Origin: Microbacterium mangrovi
Lineage (GTDB): Bacteria; Actinomycetota; Actinomycetes; Actinomycetales; Microbacteriaceae
Reading direction: 5' to 3'
NCBI RefSeq assembly: GCF_000802305.1
Contig: NZ_JTDK01000017.1
Span: forward strand, 88,568-152,567
DNA length: 64,000 bases
Positions 24,627 to 32,551 of the stretch are shown here, piece by piece. Every line of letters starts with the position of its first letter. The first letter of the stretch is position 1. Both the position numbers and the translations under genes were made by a program. The notes under the pieces are model-generated. The model worked only from the letters and a program-made list of their open reading frames with translations, had not been told where the DNA came from and made no database searches.

Positions 24627-25079
24627 TCACGCGCGGTGGTCGAGAACTCCCAGGCACCGGGTGAAGGTCGCCAGGTCCGGACCGTCGAGCGCGGCGAAGT
24701 AGGCGCGATCGGCGGCTTCGACATCGGCATTCGCCCGGTTCGCGAGCGCCGCCCCGGTCGGCGTGGGGGCGAGCGCCACCGCCCGCCCGTCGGTGGGATG
24801 CGGCATCCGCGTCACGAATCCCTTCGCTTCGAGGGTCCGGATCACCTGCGACGTCATCATCACGTCGGTGCCGGCGTGCGCGGCGAGGTCGCGCTGGGTG
24901 ACCGGGTCGGCGGCATCCATCCAGGTGAGGGATGCCAGCAGCACGAACTGCACGTGGGTGAGATCGTGCGGCACGAGCGCGGCGCGCACGGCGCGCTGCC
25001 ACGCGTTCGTCACGCGCCACAGGGCCAGGCCCGGACTGTCGGATGCCTCCCCGAACTGCGAGTCGAGCGCCGGGGTCAC
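24627..25079 (-). CDS. MarR-family regulator
   Basis: The 150-residue protein starts at GTG 25079, in a GTGA overlap with the SRPBCC stop. The winged-helix core is clear: LTHVQFVLLASLTWM, VTQRDLAAHAGTDVMMTSQVIRTLEAKGFVTRMPHPTDGRAVALAPTPTG, with the wing DxRA (DGRAV). It is embedded in the operon it probably controls. Direct repeats CATATACTA/CACATACTA overlap the -10 region of that operon (25517-25533). Confidence 0.92.
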   Translation of the reverse strand: MTPALDSQFGEASDSPGLALWRVTNAWQRAVRAALVPHDLTHVQFVLLASLTWMDAADPVTQRDLAAHAGTDVMMTSQVIRTLEAKGFVTRMPHPTDGRAVALAPTPTGAALANRANADVEAADRAYFAALDGPDLATFTRCLGVLDHRA

Positions 25080-25495
25080 GGGCGCGACTCGGCCGCCGCG
25101 AGGAGCTCCGCCATGGCGACGGGGAAGTCGCCGCTGATCTGCGGCCCGAGCTCCGGGCCGACCTCGTCGGACCCGTCGCCGGTGATCTCGAGCGTGTGCG
25201 TGACCCGGGTGCCCCCGTCGTGCGCGGCCAGCGTGTGACGGAAGGTGAGCGTCAGGTCGCCGAACACGGTCTGGTCGGCGTACACGCGGACCGGGTCGAG
25301 TTCGACGATGGTCGAGGTCATCGACTCCTGGCCCTGCGGCGTGACGGTGAGGGTGGTGCCGGCCGCGAACGGACCGTGCAGCTCGAACGAGTCCGAGTTC
25401 GGTCCGAGCGGGATGCCGGAGTGCAGAGCCGTCAGGGCATCCCAGACGTCCTCGGGCGTCGCGGTCGTGGTGACGTCGTAGCTTGTCGTCCACAT
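25076..25495 (-). CDS. SRPBCC (START/AHSA1-like) ligand-binding protein
   Basis: The 139-residue protein has the polyketide-cyclase/START pattern: TTSYDVTTTATPEDVWDALT, the middle strand GTTLTVTPQGQESMTSTIVELDP, and RHTLAAHDGGTRVTHTLEITGDG. The fold is a hydrophobic-cavity helix-grip. It is the first gene of a four-gene operon and is translationally coupled to a MarR regulator, a common pairing. RBS GGGAGG before ATG 25495. Confidence 0.85.
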   Translation of the reverse strand: MWTTSYDVTTTATPEDVWDALTALHSGIPLGPNSDSFELHGPFAAGTTLTVTPQGQESMTSTIVELDPVRVYADQTVFGDLTLTFRHTLAAHDGGTRVTHTLEITGDGSDEVGPELGPQISGDFPVAMAELLAAAESRP

Positions 25496-25516
25496 GGTGG
25501 GCCTCCCGAACTAGTA

Positions 25517-25555
25517 TGTGCGCTTAGTATATGCCCGTCCGCCCGACGGGTTCAA
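25517..25555 (-). promoter_or_regulatory. Promoter and putative MarR operator of the SRPBCC operon
   Basis: On the minus strand TTGAAC (25555-25550) and TATACT (25531-25526) are separated by 18 bp. The repeated CATATACTA and CACATACTA sequences overlap and follow the -10, a likely site for the co-encoded MarR protein. Confidence 0.6.
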
Positions 25556-25612
25556 GTGCCAAGTTCTGCGGGTGGAACGGCAGTTCTTGGCACCCGAACC
25601 GGTGCCCGGGGT

Positions 25613-25693
25613 GGCCGAGAACAGGAACATGGCCGAGAACAGGCCGGATCGGCCGGCATCCTCCTGTTCTGGGCCATCTGCCTGTTTCCGGCC
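25613..25693. repeat. 81-bp palindromic repeat, copy A
   Basis: Starts ggccgagaacaggaacatgg and folds back on its second half (cctgttctgggccatctg and cctgtttccggcc). It is 76/81 identical to copy B at 29647-29727, in the same orientation, and shares its layout with the inverted copy C at 43992-44072. Confidence 0.85.
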
Positions 25694-25736
25694 GAGCCGC
25701 CAGGCCTTGCGACCGGTCGCACAGATTTTGCCGCGG

Positions 25737-25767
25737 ACTACTCAATTTGCCTTGGAACGCACTCAAT
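25737..25767 (+). promoter_or_regulatory. Paired ACTCAAT box upstream of the secreted-peptide operon
   Basis: ACTACTCAAT at 25737-25746 is followed after 14 bp by ACTCAAT at 25761-25767 (21-bp period, two helical turns). The site lies 80 bp before the peptide start codon and downstream of repeat copy A. The geometry resembles dimer-pair sites of direct-repeat-binding response regulators. Confidence 0.6.
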
Positions 25768-25847
25768 CTCATCGATCCGACGAGGCTGCGGGCCCGCTGC
25801 GCGTTTACTGGTGCCGGACAGGTGATCGACCCAAGGGAGAGAACATC

Positions 25848-26159
25848 GTGAAGAAGTCATCGATCAGAGTCGGCGCGGCCGCCGTCGTCACCGCAGTACT
25901 CATGGCAGCCGGTTCGTCTGCCGCCTCGGCGCTCATCCTCGACCAGGGCTCGACATCGTGCCCGAGCATCAAGCACGTGTACGTCTATTCGGACGCCAAC
26001 GGGACCGTGAGTCACTACGCAGGTGACATCCTGATCGGTCAGTACAACAACAAGAGCACCTACCGTTATCACTCGAGCAACTCGTGGCGTCAGTCGACGA
26101 GGTGGGGCGTGGCCGGGACCGGCAGCAAGTACTACGACGGCGCATTGTGCAGCTGGTAG
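25848..26159 (+). CDS. Small secreted peptide, candidate bacteriocin-like product
   Basis: The 103-residue protein starts at GTG 25848 with GGGAGA upstream. A Sec signal peptide (KKSSIR, then a hydrophobic core to about residue 26, cleavage near ASA) leaves a ~72-residue mature chain. That chain has one N-terminal and one C-terminal Cys (STSCPS and GALCSW), many Tyr/Ser/His, and an ending GSKYYDGALCSW. Size, Tyr/Trp-rich C-terminus and linkage to an ABC transporter recall lactococcin-972-like peptides, but I cannot show homology. GC is lower than in neighbours. First gene of a five-gene operon. Confidence 0.6.
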   Translation: MKKSSIRVGAAAVVTAVLMAAGSSAASALILDQGSTSCPSIKHVYVYSDANGTVSHYAGDILIGQYNNKSTYRYHSSNSWRQSTRWGVAGTGSKYYDGALCSW

Positions 26160-26761
26160 TTCGCGCGGCGCCCGCGGCCCTGGTCATCGGTGCGGTCATC
26201 GCCTTCACGGGTTGTGCACCGCACAACCCGCAGGGCACGAGCGCCTTCGACTCCAAGACAGCGCGATACGTGGCAGAGCAAGCAAAGCTGTACGCCCAGG
26301 GCATGCGGATCAAGGACCCTCCGACGGTCAAGCTGGTTAGATTCGTCCTTCCGGACGAATGGGCTCCGGCTCAGGTGCAGTGTCTGCGGAAGGCAGGATT
26401 TCACGTCGGGCTCACCCCGGACGGCGAAGGGGTGAGCTTCCCGCGGTTCGGCGACAAGGCATTCGAAGACCAACTGAGGTTGGCGAGTTACACCTGCCAG
26501 GTCGAGTACATGGTCCCGGCGAAGTACCAGGCTCCGCTGACTCGCGCGCAGCTCCATCGCCTGTACGTGTATCGGTCGACCGAGCTTGTTCGCTGTCTCG
26601 AGGGACTGGGACACGCCCCCGCGGTACGAGCCCCGAGCGAGTCGTACTTCGTGGAGACCAAGGGTGCGTGGACCCCCTACGCGAGCGCATCGATCCCGGA
26701 CAGCGACCTTCGGCGAACGACACGCGCGTGTCCCCAGGACCCGGCCGATCTGTACCGATAG
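26147..26761 (+). CDS. Lipoprotein of the secreted-peptide operon
   Basis: From GTG 26147, overlapping the peptide stop by 13 nt, the 204-residue protein has a short hydrophobic leader and lipobox FTGC (Cys23). The mature part, ~180 residues, contains four further Cys (VQCLRKAG, YTCQVEY, VRCLEGLG and TRACPQD) in two-residue contexts typical of actinobacterial exported proteins with paired disulfides. No family recognised. Position between peptide and exporter suggests an immunity, docking or processing role; this is inference. Confidence 0.6.
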   Translation: MQLVVRAAPAALVIGAVIAFTGCAPHNPQGTSAFDSKTARYVAEQAKLYAQGMRIKDPPTVKLVRFVLPDEWAPAQVQCLRKAGFHVGLTPDGEGVSFPRFGDKAFEDQLRLASYTCQVEYMVPAKYQAPLTRAQLHRLYVYRSTELVRCLEGLGHAPAVRAPSESYFVETKGAWTPYASASIPDSDLRRTTRACPQDPADLYR

Positions 26762-26776
26762 GTCGCGCTGCCCCTC

Positions 26777-27892
26777 ATGAGAAGTCGTGCCGGTGATGAC
26801 CCCGAGCGAACCGCTGATGGGGTCCGTCGAGTCGTCCCGATGTGGTTTGCCATCGTGCTGGTCGGGGTTCTCGGGGTGGTCGCCGGGTCATGGGCGCTCG
26901 TCACCGTCCTCCGGCCCGTTTCGGACCCCTCGACCGTCGCCAAGTACACCTATGCCCGCGTGACCGCAGGAAAAGTGGGGCAGACCTTGAACCTCGATGT
27001 GGTCGCCCGATGGACGTCGACGCTCGCCGGATCGAACCGGGCGGCAGGCGTGGTGACGAGTGTCGACATCAAACCCGGTCAGCTCATCGCTTCCGGCCAA
27101 GTCCTGTACTCGGTCGATCTGCGCCCGGTCGTCGCCGCGCGCGGCTCGGTCCCGACATTCCGCGCGATCGGGCCGCACACCAGTGGGCGCGACGTTTCCC
27201 AGTTGCAGAGGATGCTCACCGCGACGCGCTTCTACGCCGGCCCGATCGACGGAACCGCCGGGGCCGGAACAGTGGCCGCGATCAAGGCCTGGCAGAAGTC
27301 GCGCGGCGAGGATGCCACCGGAACGGTCGAACGGGGCGACGTGATCTTCCTCCCTTCTCTTCCGGCTCGCGTCACGCTCGACACGAAGGTCGTCAGCCGA
27401 GGCGCAAGCCTGGCCGGCGGCGAACCGGTACTCCAAGAGTTGCCCGCCGCGCCTCGATTCACGCTCGCGCTGACCACGGCGCAGGCAGCGCTCCTGACGA
27501 GCGGAACCCGGGTCGACGTCACCGCCCCGGGCGGCGCGGTGTGGCACGGAGTCTCCGGCGAGCAGGTATCCGATCAGCAGACCGAGATCGTCACGGTCTC
27601 TGTCGACGGACCCAAGGGGGCGGTGCTGTGCGGGCGAGACTGCGACCGCATCCCTCCCGAGGGCGAGACGCGCTTGTCATCCTCGGTCCTCGTCGTACCG
27701 ACTGTTTGGGGGCTCGTCGTCCCCTCGTCGGCGCTCGTGACCGGAGCGGATGGGAAGGTCGCCGTCATCACCGATCACGGCACCCGTCGTCCAGTCAGGG
27801 TGAGGACGTCTGCGGAGGGGATGTCCGTGATCGACGGAGTGCGCGCGGGCGAGCGCGTCCGCGTTCCCGGCGGCGACGCGGTGCCCCAGTGA
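26777..27892 (+). CDS. Membrane-fusion protein with peptidoglycan-binding domain
   Basis: The 371-residue protein has a cytoplasmic N-terminus, one TM helix (about 22-45) and then an HlyD/MacA-like barrel-sandwich half motif (AGVVTSVDIKPGQLIASGQVLYSVD). A PG_binding_1 domain sits at about 133-195 (DVSQLQRMLTATRFYAGPIDGTAGAGTVAAIKAWQKS). The second lipoyl half and a beta-barrel follow, ending VRVRTSAEGMSVIDGVRAGERVRVPGGD. It should bridge the membrane transporter and the cell wall. Its stop overlaps the ATPase GTG by 4 nt. Confidence 0.85.
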   Translation: MRSRAGDDPERTADGVRRVVPMWFAIVLVGVLGVVAGSWALVTVLRPVSDPSTVAKYTYARVTAGKVGQTLNLDVVARWTSTLAGSNRAAGVVTSVDIKPGQLIASGQVLYSVDLRPVVAARGSVPTFRAIGPHTSGRDVSQLQRMLTATRFYAGPIDGTAGAGTVAAIKAWQKSRGEDATGTVERGDVIFLPSLPARVTLDTKVVSRGASLAGGEPVLQELPAAPRFTLALTTAQAALLTSGTRVDVTAPGGAVWHGVSGEQVSDQQTEIVTVSVDGPKGAVLCGRDCDRIPPEGETRLSSSVLVVPTVWGLVVPSSALVTGADGKVAVITDHGTRRPVRVRTSAEGMSVIDGVRAGERVRVPGGDAVPQ

Positions 27893-28530
27893 AACCGGTG
27901 ATCGAGGCGCGCGAACTCGGGTTCGATTGGTCGCCCCGGATGCCTGTGCTCGACAACTGGTCGGCCGCATTCGAGTCGGGCACGATGACCGCGCTCACGG
28001 GGCCGTCGGGGCGCGGAAAGTCCACGCTGTTGTATCTGCTCGGGTTGATGCTCCGCCCGACACACGGTCAGGTGCTGATCGACGGTGAACCCGCATCCGC
28101 CCTGCCTGACGCCGCCCGTGCGCGCATCCGCTCCGCGCGCTTCGGCTTCGTCTTCCAGGATGCCGCACTCGACTCGACCCGCACCGTGATCGACAACGTG
28201 ACCGAAGTCGCCCTCTACCGCGGCGACGACCGTCAGGCGTGCGCACATCGCGCGCGAGAACTCCTCGAACGATTCAGCGTCGACGTTCCGCCGCTCCGCA
28301 AGCCGACGCAGGTGTCCGGCGGCCAGGCTCAGCGCATCGCGCTGTGCCGCGCATTGCTGAGCCGGCCGCTCATCCTTCTCGCCGATGAGCCGACCGGAAA
28401 CCTCGACCCGGCGACGACGAGGACCGTGGTGGGCGCCCTCGCCGAGCACGCGCACAGCGGTGCGACGGTGATCGTCGTCACTCACTCGCCGGCGGTCGCC
28501 GCGGCATGCGATCGGGAGATCCCGCTGTGA
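27889..28530 (+). CDS. ABC transporter ATP-binding protein (MacB/LolD type)
   Basis: The 213-residue ATPase starts at GTG 27889. All motifs are intact: Walker A GPSGRGKST, Q-loop FVFQDAALD, signature VSGGQAQR, Walker B LILLADEPTGNLD and H-loop VTHSP. The compact size and ADEPTGNLD match the LolD/MacB/FtsE group that powers mechanotransmission permeases. It couples with the permease gene by a GTGA overlap. Confidence 0.93.
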   Translation: MKPVIEARELGFDWSPRMPVLDNWSAAFESGTMTALTGPSGRGKSTLLYLLGLMLRPTHGQVLIDGEPASALPDAARARIRSARFGFVFQDAALDSTRTVIDNVTEVALYRGDDRQACAHRARELLERFSVDVPPLRKPTQVSGGQAQRIALCRALLSRPLILLADEPTGNLDPATTRTVVGALAEHAHSGATVIVVTHSPAVAAACDREIPL

Positions 28531-29621
28531 AGCACCAGCGACCCCTGTTGCGCGAAGCCGTGAAATCCGCGCGGTCGGCGCCGGTCGCATCCACACTCAC
28601 GATGCTGATCATCGCCGGCATGGTGCTCGCCGTCATGCTGACCACCGGTCGCACCGTCGGCGCTGAGGACAAGGTGCTGGCTTCGATCGACTCGGCCGGG
28701 ACGCGAACGATCCTGGTCCGCGCCGAACCCGGTGCGGGCCTGACGACCGACGTGCTCCGCAGGCTCTCGCACATCGAGGGGATCAGCTGGGCCGGAGCGT
28801 TCTCGGAGGCGATCGACGCCACCAATGCGCGTATTCCCGACGGCACCCGCGTCCCTGTGCGCCTCGTGTACGGTGCCGGTCTGGGCTCGCTCGGCATCCC
28901 TCCCGCCGCGCCCGCCCGGCTCGCGTACGCCTCGCAGGAGGCGCTCGCTCAGCTCGGGCTGCCTGATGTGGCGGGAGGTATCACGCTGACCGACGGCACG
29001 ACTTACGGCATCGGCGGCCGCATCACGACTCCCGAGTTCCTCGCCGACTTCGAACCGGTCGTCGTCCTTCCCGAGCCTGCCCCCCGAGCTCCGCAGGCCG
29101 TCAGTCTGCTCCTGATCGTCGCGGCCCATCCCGAACTCGTCGGCGCACTCACCGACGCGGTCACGTCGGTCCTCGCGCCAACCGATCCGACGAAACTCAC
29201 GATCCAGACCAGCGAAACGCTCGCGCACCTTCGATCGATCATCCAGGCCCAGCTCGGCGGCTTCTCGCGCCAGCTTCTCATCGGCCTGCTGATCGTCACC
29301 GGCATCCTGGTCTGCGTCATCCTCTCCGGGCTCGTGATGCTGCGGCGCAAGGACTTCGGGCGGCGCCGAGCGCTCGGTGCCACGCGCACCTTCATCCTCG
29401 GGCTGCTGCTCTTTCAGACGACCGTTCTCGCCCTTGCGGGCATCACTCTCGGAGCGGTGAGCGCTGTCGCCCTCCTCCTTGTCGCGGGTGACCCGCTGCC
29501 CAGGGCGGCCTTCACGATCGCCCTCTGCGTACTCACGCTCCTCACCGCGGTCGTCGCAGCGCTCCTGCCCGCCATCGTCGCGAGCAGGCGAGAGCCGATT
29601 CGCGAACTGCGCGTTCCGTAG
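28527..29621 (+). CDS. ABC transporter permease (MacB/FtsX type)
   Basis: The 364-residue permease starts at GTG 28527. An N-terminal TM helix (TLTMLIIAGMVLAVMLTTGRTV) is followed by a ~200-residue extracytoplasmic domain and three C-terminal helices (LLIGLLIVTGILVCVILSGLVML, FILGLLLFQTTVLALAGITLG and IALCVLTLLTAVVAALLPAIVASRREP). The LRRKDFGRRRALGAT coupling segment and the closing A-S-R-R-E-P-I are classic FtsX/MacB features. With the PG-binding fusion protein and ATPase it forms a tripartite-like exporter or envelope machine for the peptide operon. Confidence 0.88.
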   Translation: MKHQRPLLREAVKSARSAPVASTLTMLIIAGMVLAVMLTTGRTVGAEDKVLASIDSAGTRTILVRAEPGAGLTTDVLRRLSHIEGISWAGAFSEAIDATNARIPDGTRVPVRLVYGAGLGSLGIPPAAPARLAYASQEALAQLGLPDVAGGITLTDGTTYGIGGRITTPEFLADFEPVVVLPEPAPRAPQAVSLLLIVAAHPELVGALTDAVTSVLAPTDPTKLTIQTSETLAHLRSIIQAQLGGFSRQLLIGLLIVTGILVCVILSGLVMLRRKDFGRRRALGATRTFILGLLLFQTTVLALAGITLGAVSAVALLLVAGDPLPRAAFTIALCVLTLLTAVVAALLPAIVASRREPIRELRVP

Positions 29622-29646
29622 ACGCGTGTGTGCCTCGAGCCTGAGC

Positions 29647-29727
29647 GGCTGAGAACAGGAACATGGCCGAGAACAGGCCGGATCGGGCGGCATCCTCCTG
29701 TTCTGGGTCATCTGCCTGTTCTCGGCC
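29647..29727. repeat. 81-bp palindromic repeat, copy B
   Basis: 76/81 identical to copy A (25613-25693) and in the same orientation; the pair encloses the whole five-gene exporter operon. It lies 25 bp after the permease stop and may also terminate it. Confidence 0.85.
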
Positions 29728-29769
29728 GAGCCTGTCGCCCCGAGCCTGTCGCCCCGGGCCTGTCGCCCC
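29728..29769. repeat. Three 14-bp tandem repeats
   Basis: gagcctgtcgcccc occurs three times in a row (the third begins ggg), abutting repeat copy B. It is a variant of the CTGTCGAAGGG-type dispersed repeat. Confidence 0.8.
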
Positions 29770-29858
29770 GGGCCGGACGACGACGAAACGGTGACGGGTC
29801 GGTGAACGGTGGGCGAAATGGGGTGGAGGCATCCCTCGGGCTTCCTAGGCTGGCGGGC

Positions 29859-31022
29859 GTGTCCCGCGCCTCCCGTCCCCGCCCTGTGCGCGCCGGCGCG
29901 GCGGCGGCCCTCGCCGCGCTGACCGCGGCGACGCTGGCCGCGTGCTCGGCGCCCGCGAGCGCGGTGCCGACTGCGCCGACGATCGACGTCTCGGTGGACC
30001 GGTGCGGCCAGGGCTGGACCGACCCCGTTCCGGGAGCCGAGCGCTTCACCCTGCACAACTCCGACTCCCGCGCCGGCGAGGTGTACCTGACGGATGCCGG
30101 CACGGGCGCCGTGTACGCCGAGGTGGACCCGCTCGCCGCCGGCACCACCGCCCGGATGGACATCACCCTCGGCGCCGGAACGTACGCGTTCCGCTGCGCG
30201 ATGGAAGACGAGCAGACCGTGATCGGCCCCGATGTGACGGTCACCGGCGGGCCGCGCACGTCGCCGAGCCCCGTCGCCGCCGTCGCGCAGGCCGACCTCC
30301 TCGACGCGACCCGGCAGTATCAGGCGTACGTCAGCGGGCAGCTGCCGAAGCTCGCCGCGCTCGCCGCCGCGCTCCGCACCGACCTCGCGCACGGCGACCT
30401 GGCCGCCGCCCGTCGCGACTGGCTGCCCGCCCACCTGCAGTACGAGCGGCTCGGGGCGGCGTACGGCGCGTTCGGCGCCCTCGACGACGCCGTGAACGGC
30501 CTGCCCAACGGCCTCCCGAAGGGCGTGGCCGATCCGGCCTGGACCGGCTTCCATCGACTCGAGTACGGACTGTGGCACGGGCAGGATGCCGCCACCCTGC
30601 GCCCGGTCGCGGAGCGACTCGCGACCGACGTCGGGCGCCTGAAGACCACGTTCGAGACAACACAGATCGACCCGCTCACCCTAGCGCTGCGCGCCCACGA
30701 GATCACCGAGAACGCCCTGCAGTTCGAGCTCACCGGCCGCACCGACTTCGGCAGCGGATCGAATCTGCAGACCGTCGCCGCGAACCTCGACGGCACTGCG
30801 ACGGTGCTCGGCATCCTGAAGCCGCTGCTCATCAGCCGGGATCCCCAGCTGCCGGAGGTCTTCGCGCTGCTCGCGCAGGCCCGGCAGGATGCCGCCTCCC
30901 TCCCGCCCCTCGCGAAACTCACCACCGCGCAGCGCGAGAAGATCGACGCCCAGGTCGGCCAGCTCGCGGAGGACCTCGCGCCGGTGGCATCCGTGCTCGA
31001 ACCGAGACGGGTGAACCAATGA
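29859..31022 (+). CDS. efeO: EfeO-type iron-uptake lipoprotein
   Basis: The 387-residue protein has lipobox LAAC (Cys29), an N-terminal cupredoxin-like domain (about 45-110, ending AGTYAFRC) and a C-terminal imelysin/M75 domain. The M75 motif is HRLE in WTGFHRLEYGLWHGQD. This domain order defines EfeO, which binds ferric/ferrous iron for the EfeU permease. GTG 29859 is chosen because TAGGCT ends 7 nt upstream, a leaderless pattern. efeB follows with an ATGA overlap; no EfeU permease gene is present on either side. Confidence 0.9.
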   Translation: MSRASRPRPVRAGAAAALAALTAATLAACSAPASAVPTAPTIDVSVDRCGQGWTDPVPGAERFTLHNSDSRAGEVYLTDAGTGAVYAEVDPLAAGTTARMDITLGAGTYAFRCAMEDEQTVIGPDVTVTGGPRTSPSPVAAVAQADLLDATRQYQAYVSGQLPKLAALAAALRTDLAHGDLAAARRDWLPAHLQYERLGAAYGAFGALDDAVNGLPNGLPKGVADPAWTGFHRLEYGLWHGQDAATLRPVAERLATDVGRLKTTFETTQIDPLTLALRAHEITENALQFELTGRTDFGSGSNLQTVAANLDGTATVLGILKPLLISRDPQLPEVFALLAQARQDAASLPPLAKLTTAQREKIDAQVGQLAEDLAPVASVLEPRRVNQ

Positions 31023-32344
31023 GCCCCACCCCGCCGTCCGCCGCCCCGGGCCCCGCCGACTCCGCCAGGCCCGGCGCCTCGCGCCCAGAGGTCCCGGCCG
31101 CCGCCGGTCCCGCACCCGCGGCCTCGCGCCGCCAGTTCCTGCGCGGAGCCGTGGGCACCGCAGCCGTGTCGGGGGCGGCACTGGCCGGATTCGGCGCCGC
31201 CGCCGTGACCCGCCCGGAGCCGGCCGCCGCGGCATCCTCCGCGGGATCCGCCGACCGGGTCATCCCGTTCCATGGGGAGCATCAGGCCGGCATCCTCACC
31301 CCGCGCCAAGCCGCCGCCGCCTTCGTCGCGTTCGACCTCACCGTGTCCACCCCGGCCGAGGCCGCCGACCTGATGCGCGCCCTCACCGGGCGCGTGCGGT
31401 TCCTCACCACCGGCGGAACCCCGCCGAACCTCGGCATCTCGGCCCCGCCGAGCGATTCCGGACTCCTCGGGCCGGACGTCCCCGCCGGCGGCCTCACCGC
31501 GACGGTGGGCGTCGGATCCACGTTCTTCGACGTGCTCGGGATCCCGAGGCAGCGTCCCGCGAAACTGCGGCCCATGGACACGTTCGCGAACGACGACCTC
31601 GATCCGGTCCGCTGCGGTGGCGACCTCGTGCTGCAGCTCTGCGCCGACAGCCGGGACGTCGTGCTGCACGCCCTGCGCGACCTCGCCCGGCACACCCGGG
31701 GCGCCATGCAGGTGCGCTGGCGCATCGACGGCTTCGACTCGCCGTCGCGGCCGGCCGGGGCATCCCGCAATCTGCTCGGGTTCAAAGACGGCATCGTCAA
31801 CCCCGCCGCGAGCGAGTCCGACAAGCTCATCTGGGTGCAGTCCGGCGCCGGCGAGCCCGCCTGGGCGACCGGGGGCAGCTACCACGTGCTTCGCGTCATC
31901 CGGATGCTCGTCGAGTTCTGGGATCGCGTGACCATCTCGGAGCAGGAGCGCATGATCGGACGGCGCCGGGACTCCGGAGCGCCGCTCAGCGGCAGTCGCG
32001 AGACCGACGTGCCCGACTACACCGACGACCCCAAGGGATCGGCGGTCCCGCTCGACGCGCACATCCGGCTCGCGAATCCGCGGACGCACGCGACGGATGC
32101 CTCGAGGATGCTGCGTCGCGGCTACAACTACGACCTCGGCACCGACGTCGACGGCAACCTCGACATGGGACTCGTGTTCAACGCGTTCCAGCAGGACCTC
32201 GACCGCCAGTTCGTCGCGGTGCAGAAACGCCTCGACGACGAGCCCCTCGTCGACTACATCTCGCCCGTCGGCGGCGGGTACTTCTTCTCGCTGCCCGGCG
32301 TGCGCGACCGGTCCGACTGGTACGCCCGGGCGCTGCTCGGCTGA
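31019..32344 (+). CDS. efeB: EfeB, Tat-exported DyP-type heme peroxidase
   Basis: The 441-residue protein has a Tat signal (SRRQFLRGAVGTAAVSGAALAG) after a Pro/Ala-rich N-terminus. A DyP peroxidase domain follows: the G-x-x-D-G motif in LLGFKDGIVNP, the heme-site region VLRVIRMLVEFWDR, and NPRTHATDASRMLRRGYNYD. EfeB oxidises ferrous iron or extracts heme iron extracytoplasmically. It is translationally coupled to efeO. Confidence 0.93.
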   Translation: MSPTPPSAAPGPADSARPGASRPEVPAAAGPAPAASRRQFLRGAVGTAAVSGAALAGFGAAAVTRPEPAAAASSAGSADRVIPFHGEHQAGILTPRQAAAAFVAFDLTVSTPAEAADLMRALTGRVRFLTTGGTPPNLGISAPPSDSGLLGPDVPAGGLTATVGVGSTFFDVLGIPRQRPAKLRPMDTFANDDLDPVRCGGDLVLQLCADSRDVVLHALRDLARHTRGAMQVRWRIDGFDSPSRPAGASRNLLGFKDGIVNPAASESDKLIWVQSGAGEPAWATGGSYHVLRVIRMLVEFWDRVTISEQERMIGRRRDSGAPLSGSRETDVPDYTDDPKGSAVPLDAHIRLANPRTHATDASRMLRRGYNYDLGTDVDGNLDMGLVFNAFQQDLDRQFVAVQKRLDDEPLVDYISPVGGGYFFSLPGVRDRSDWYARALLG

Positions 32345-32443
32345 GCCGCCGCGGGTCGCGGCATCCTGCCGGCCCGGCGCCCGCGCGTCGCCGGGATGGA
32401 TGCCGCCCGATGGTTGCGCGGGGCATCCGAGATTTGGGGCAGA

Positions 32444-32465
32444 CTTCACCGTTCGTTCATCGGTT
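32444..32465 (+). promoter_or_regulatory. Candidate PHO box upstream of the phosphoesterase
   Basis: CTTCACCGTTC and GTTCATCGGTT are consecutive 11-bp direct repeats matching the actinobacterial PhoP pattern GTTCAYYYRGG. They lie 87 bp upstream of the start codon. Phosphate-starvation control is predicted; it was not seen upstream of the paralogue at 45777. Confidence 0.5.
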
Positions 32466-32551
32466 GGGCACCCTCCTCGCCCGCTGCCGGGCGAATGATG
32501 GACCCGCTCCAGGATCGGAACATCCCCCATCGAACTCCGGAAGGATTCGTC

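Noticed and set aside
25613..25693. Coding ORFs over the 81-bp repeat (both strands)
   Set aside because: Reading frames through the repeat are short, repeat-encoded (TGRIGRHPPVLGHL-type peptides recur at both copies) and lack start signals.
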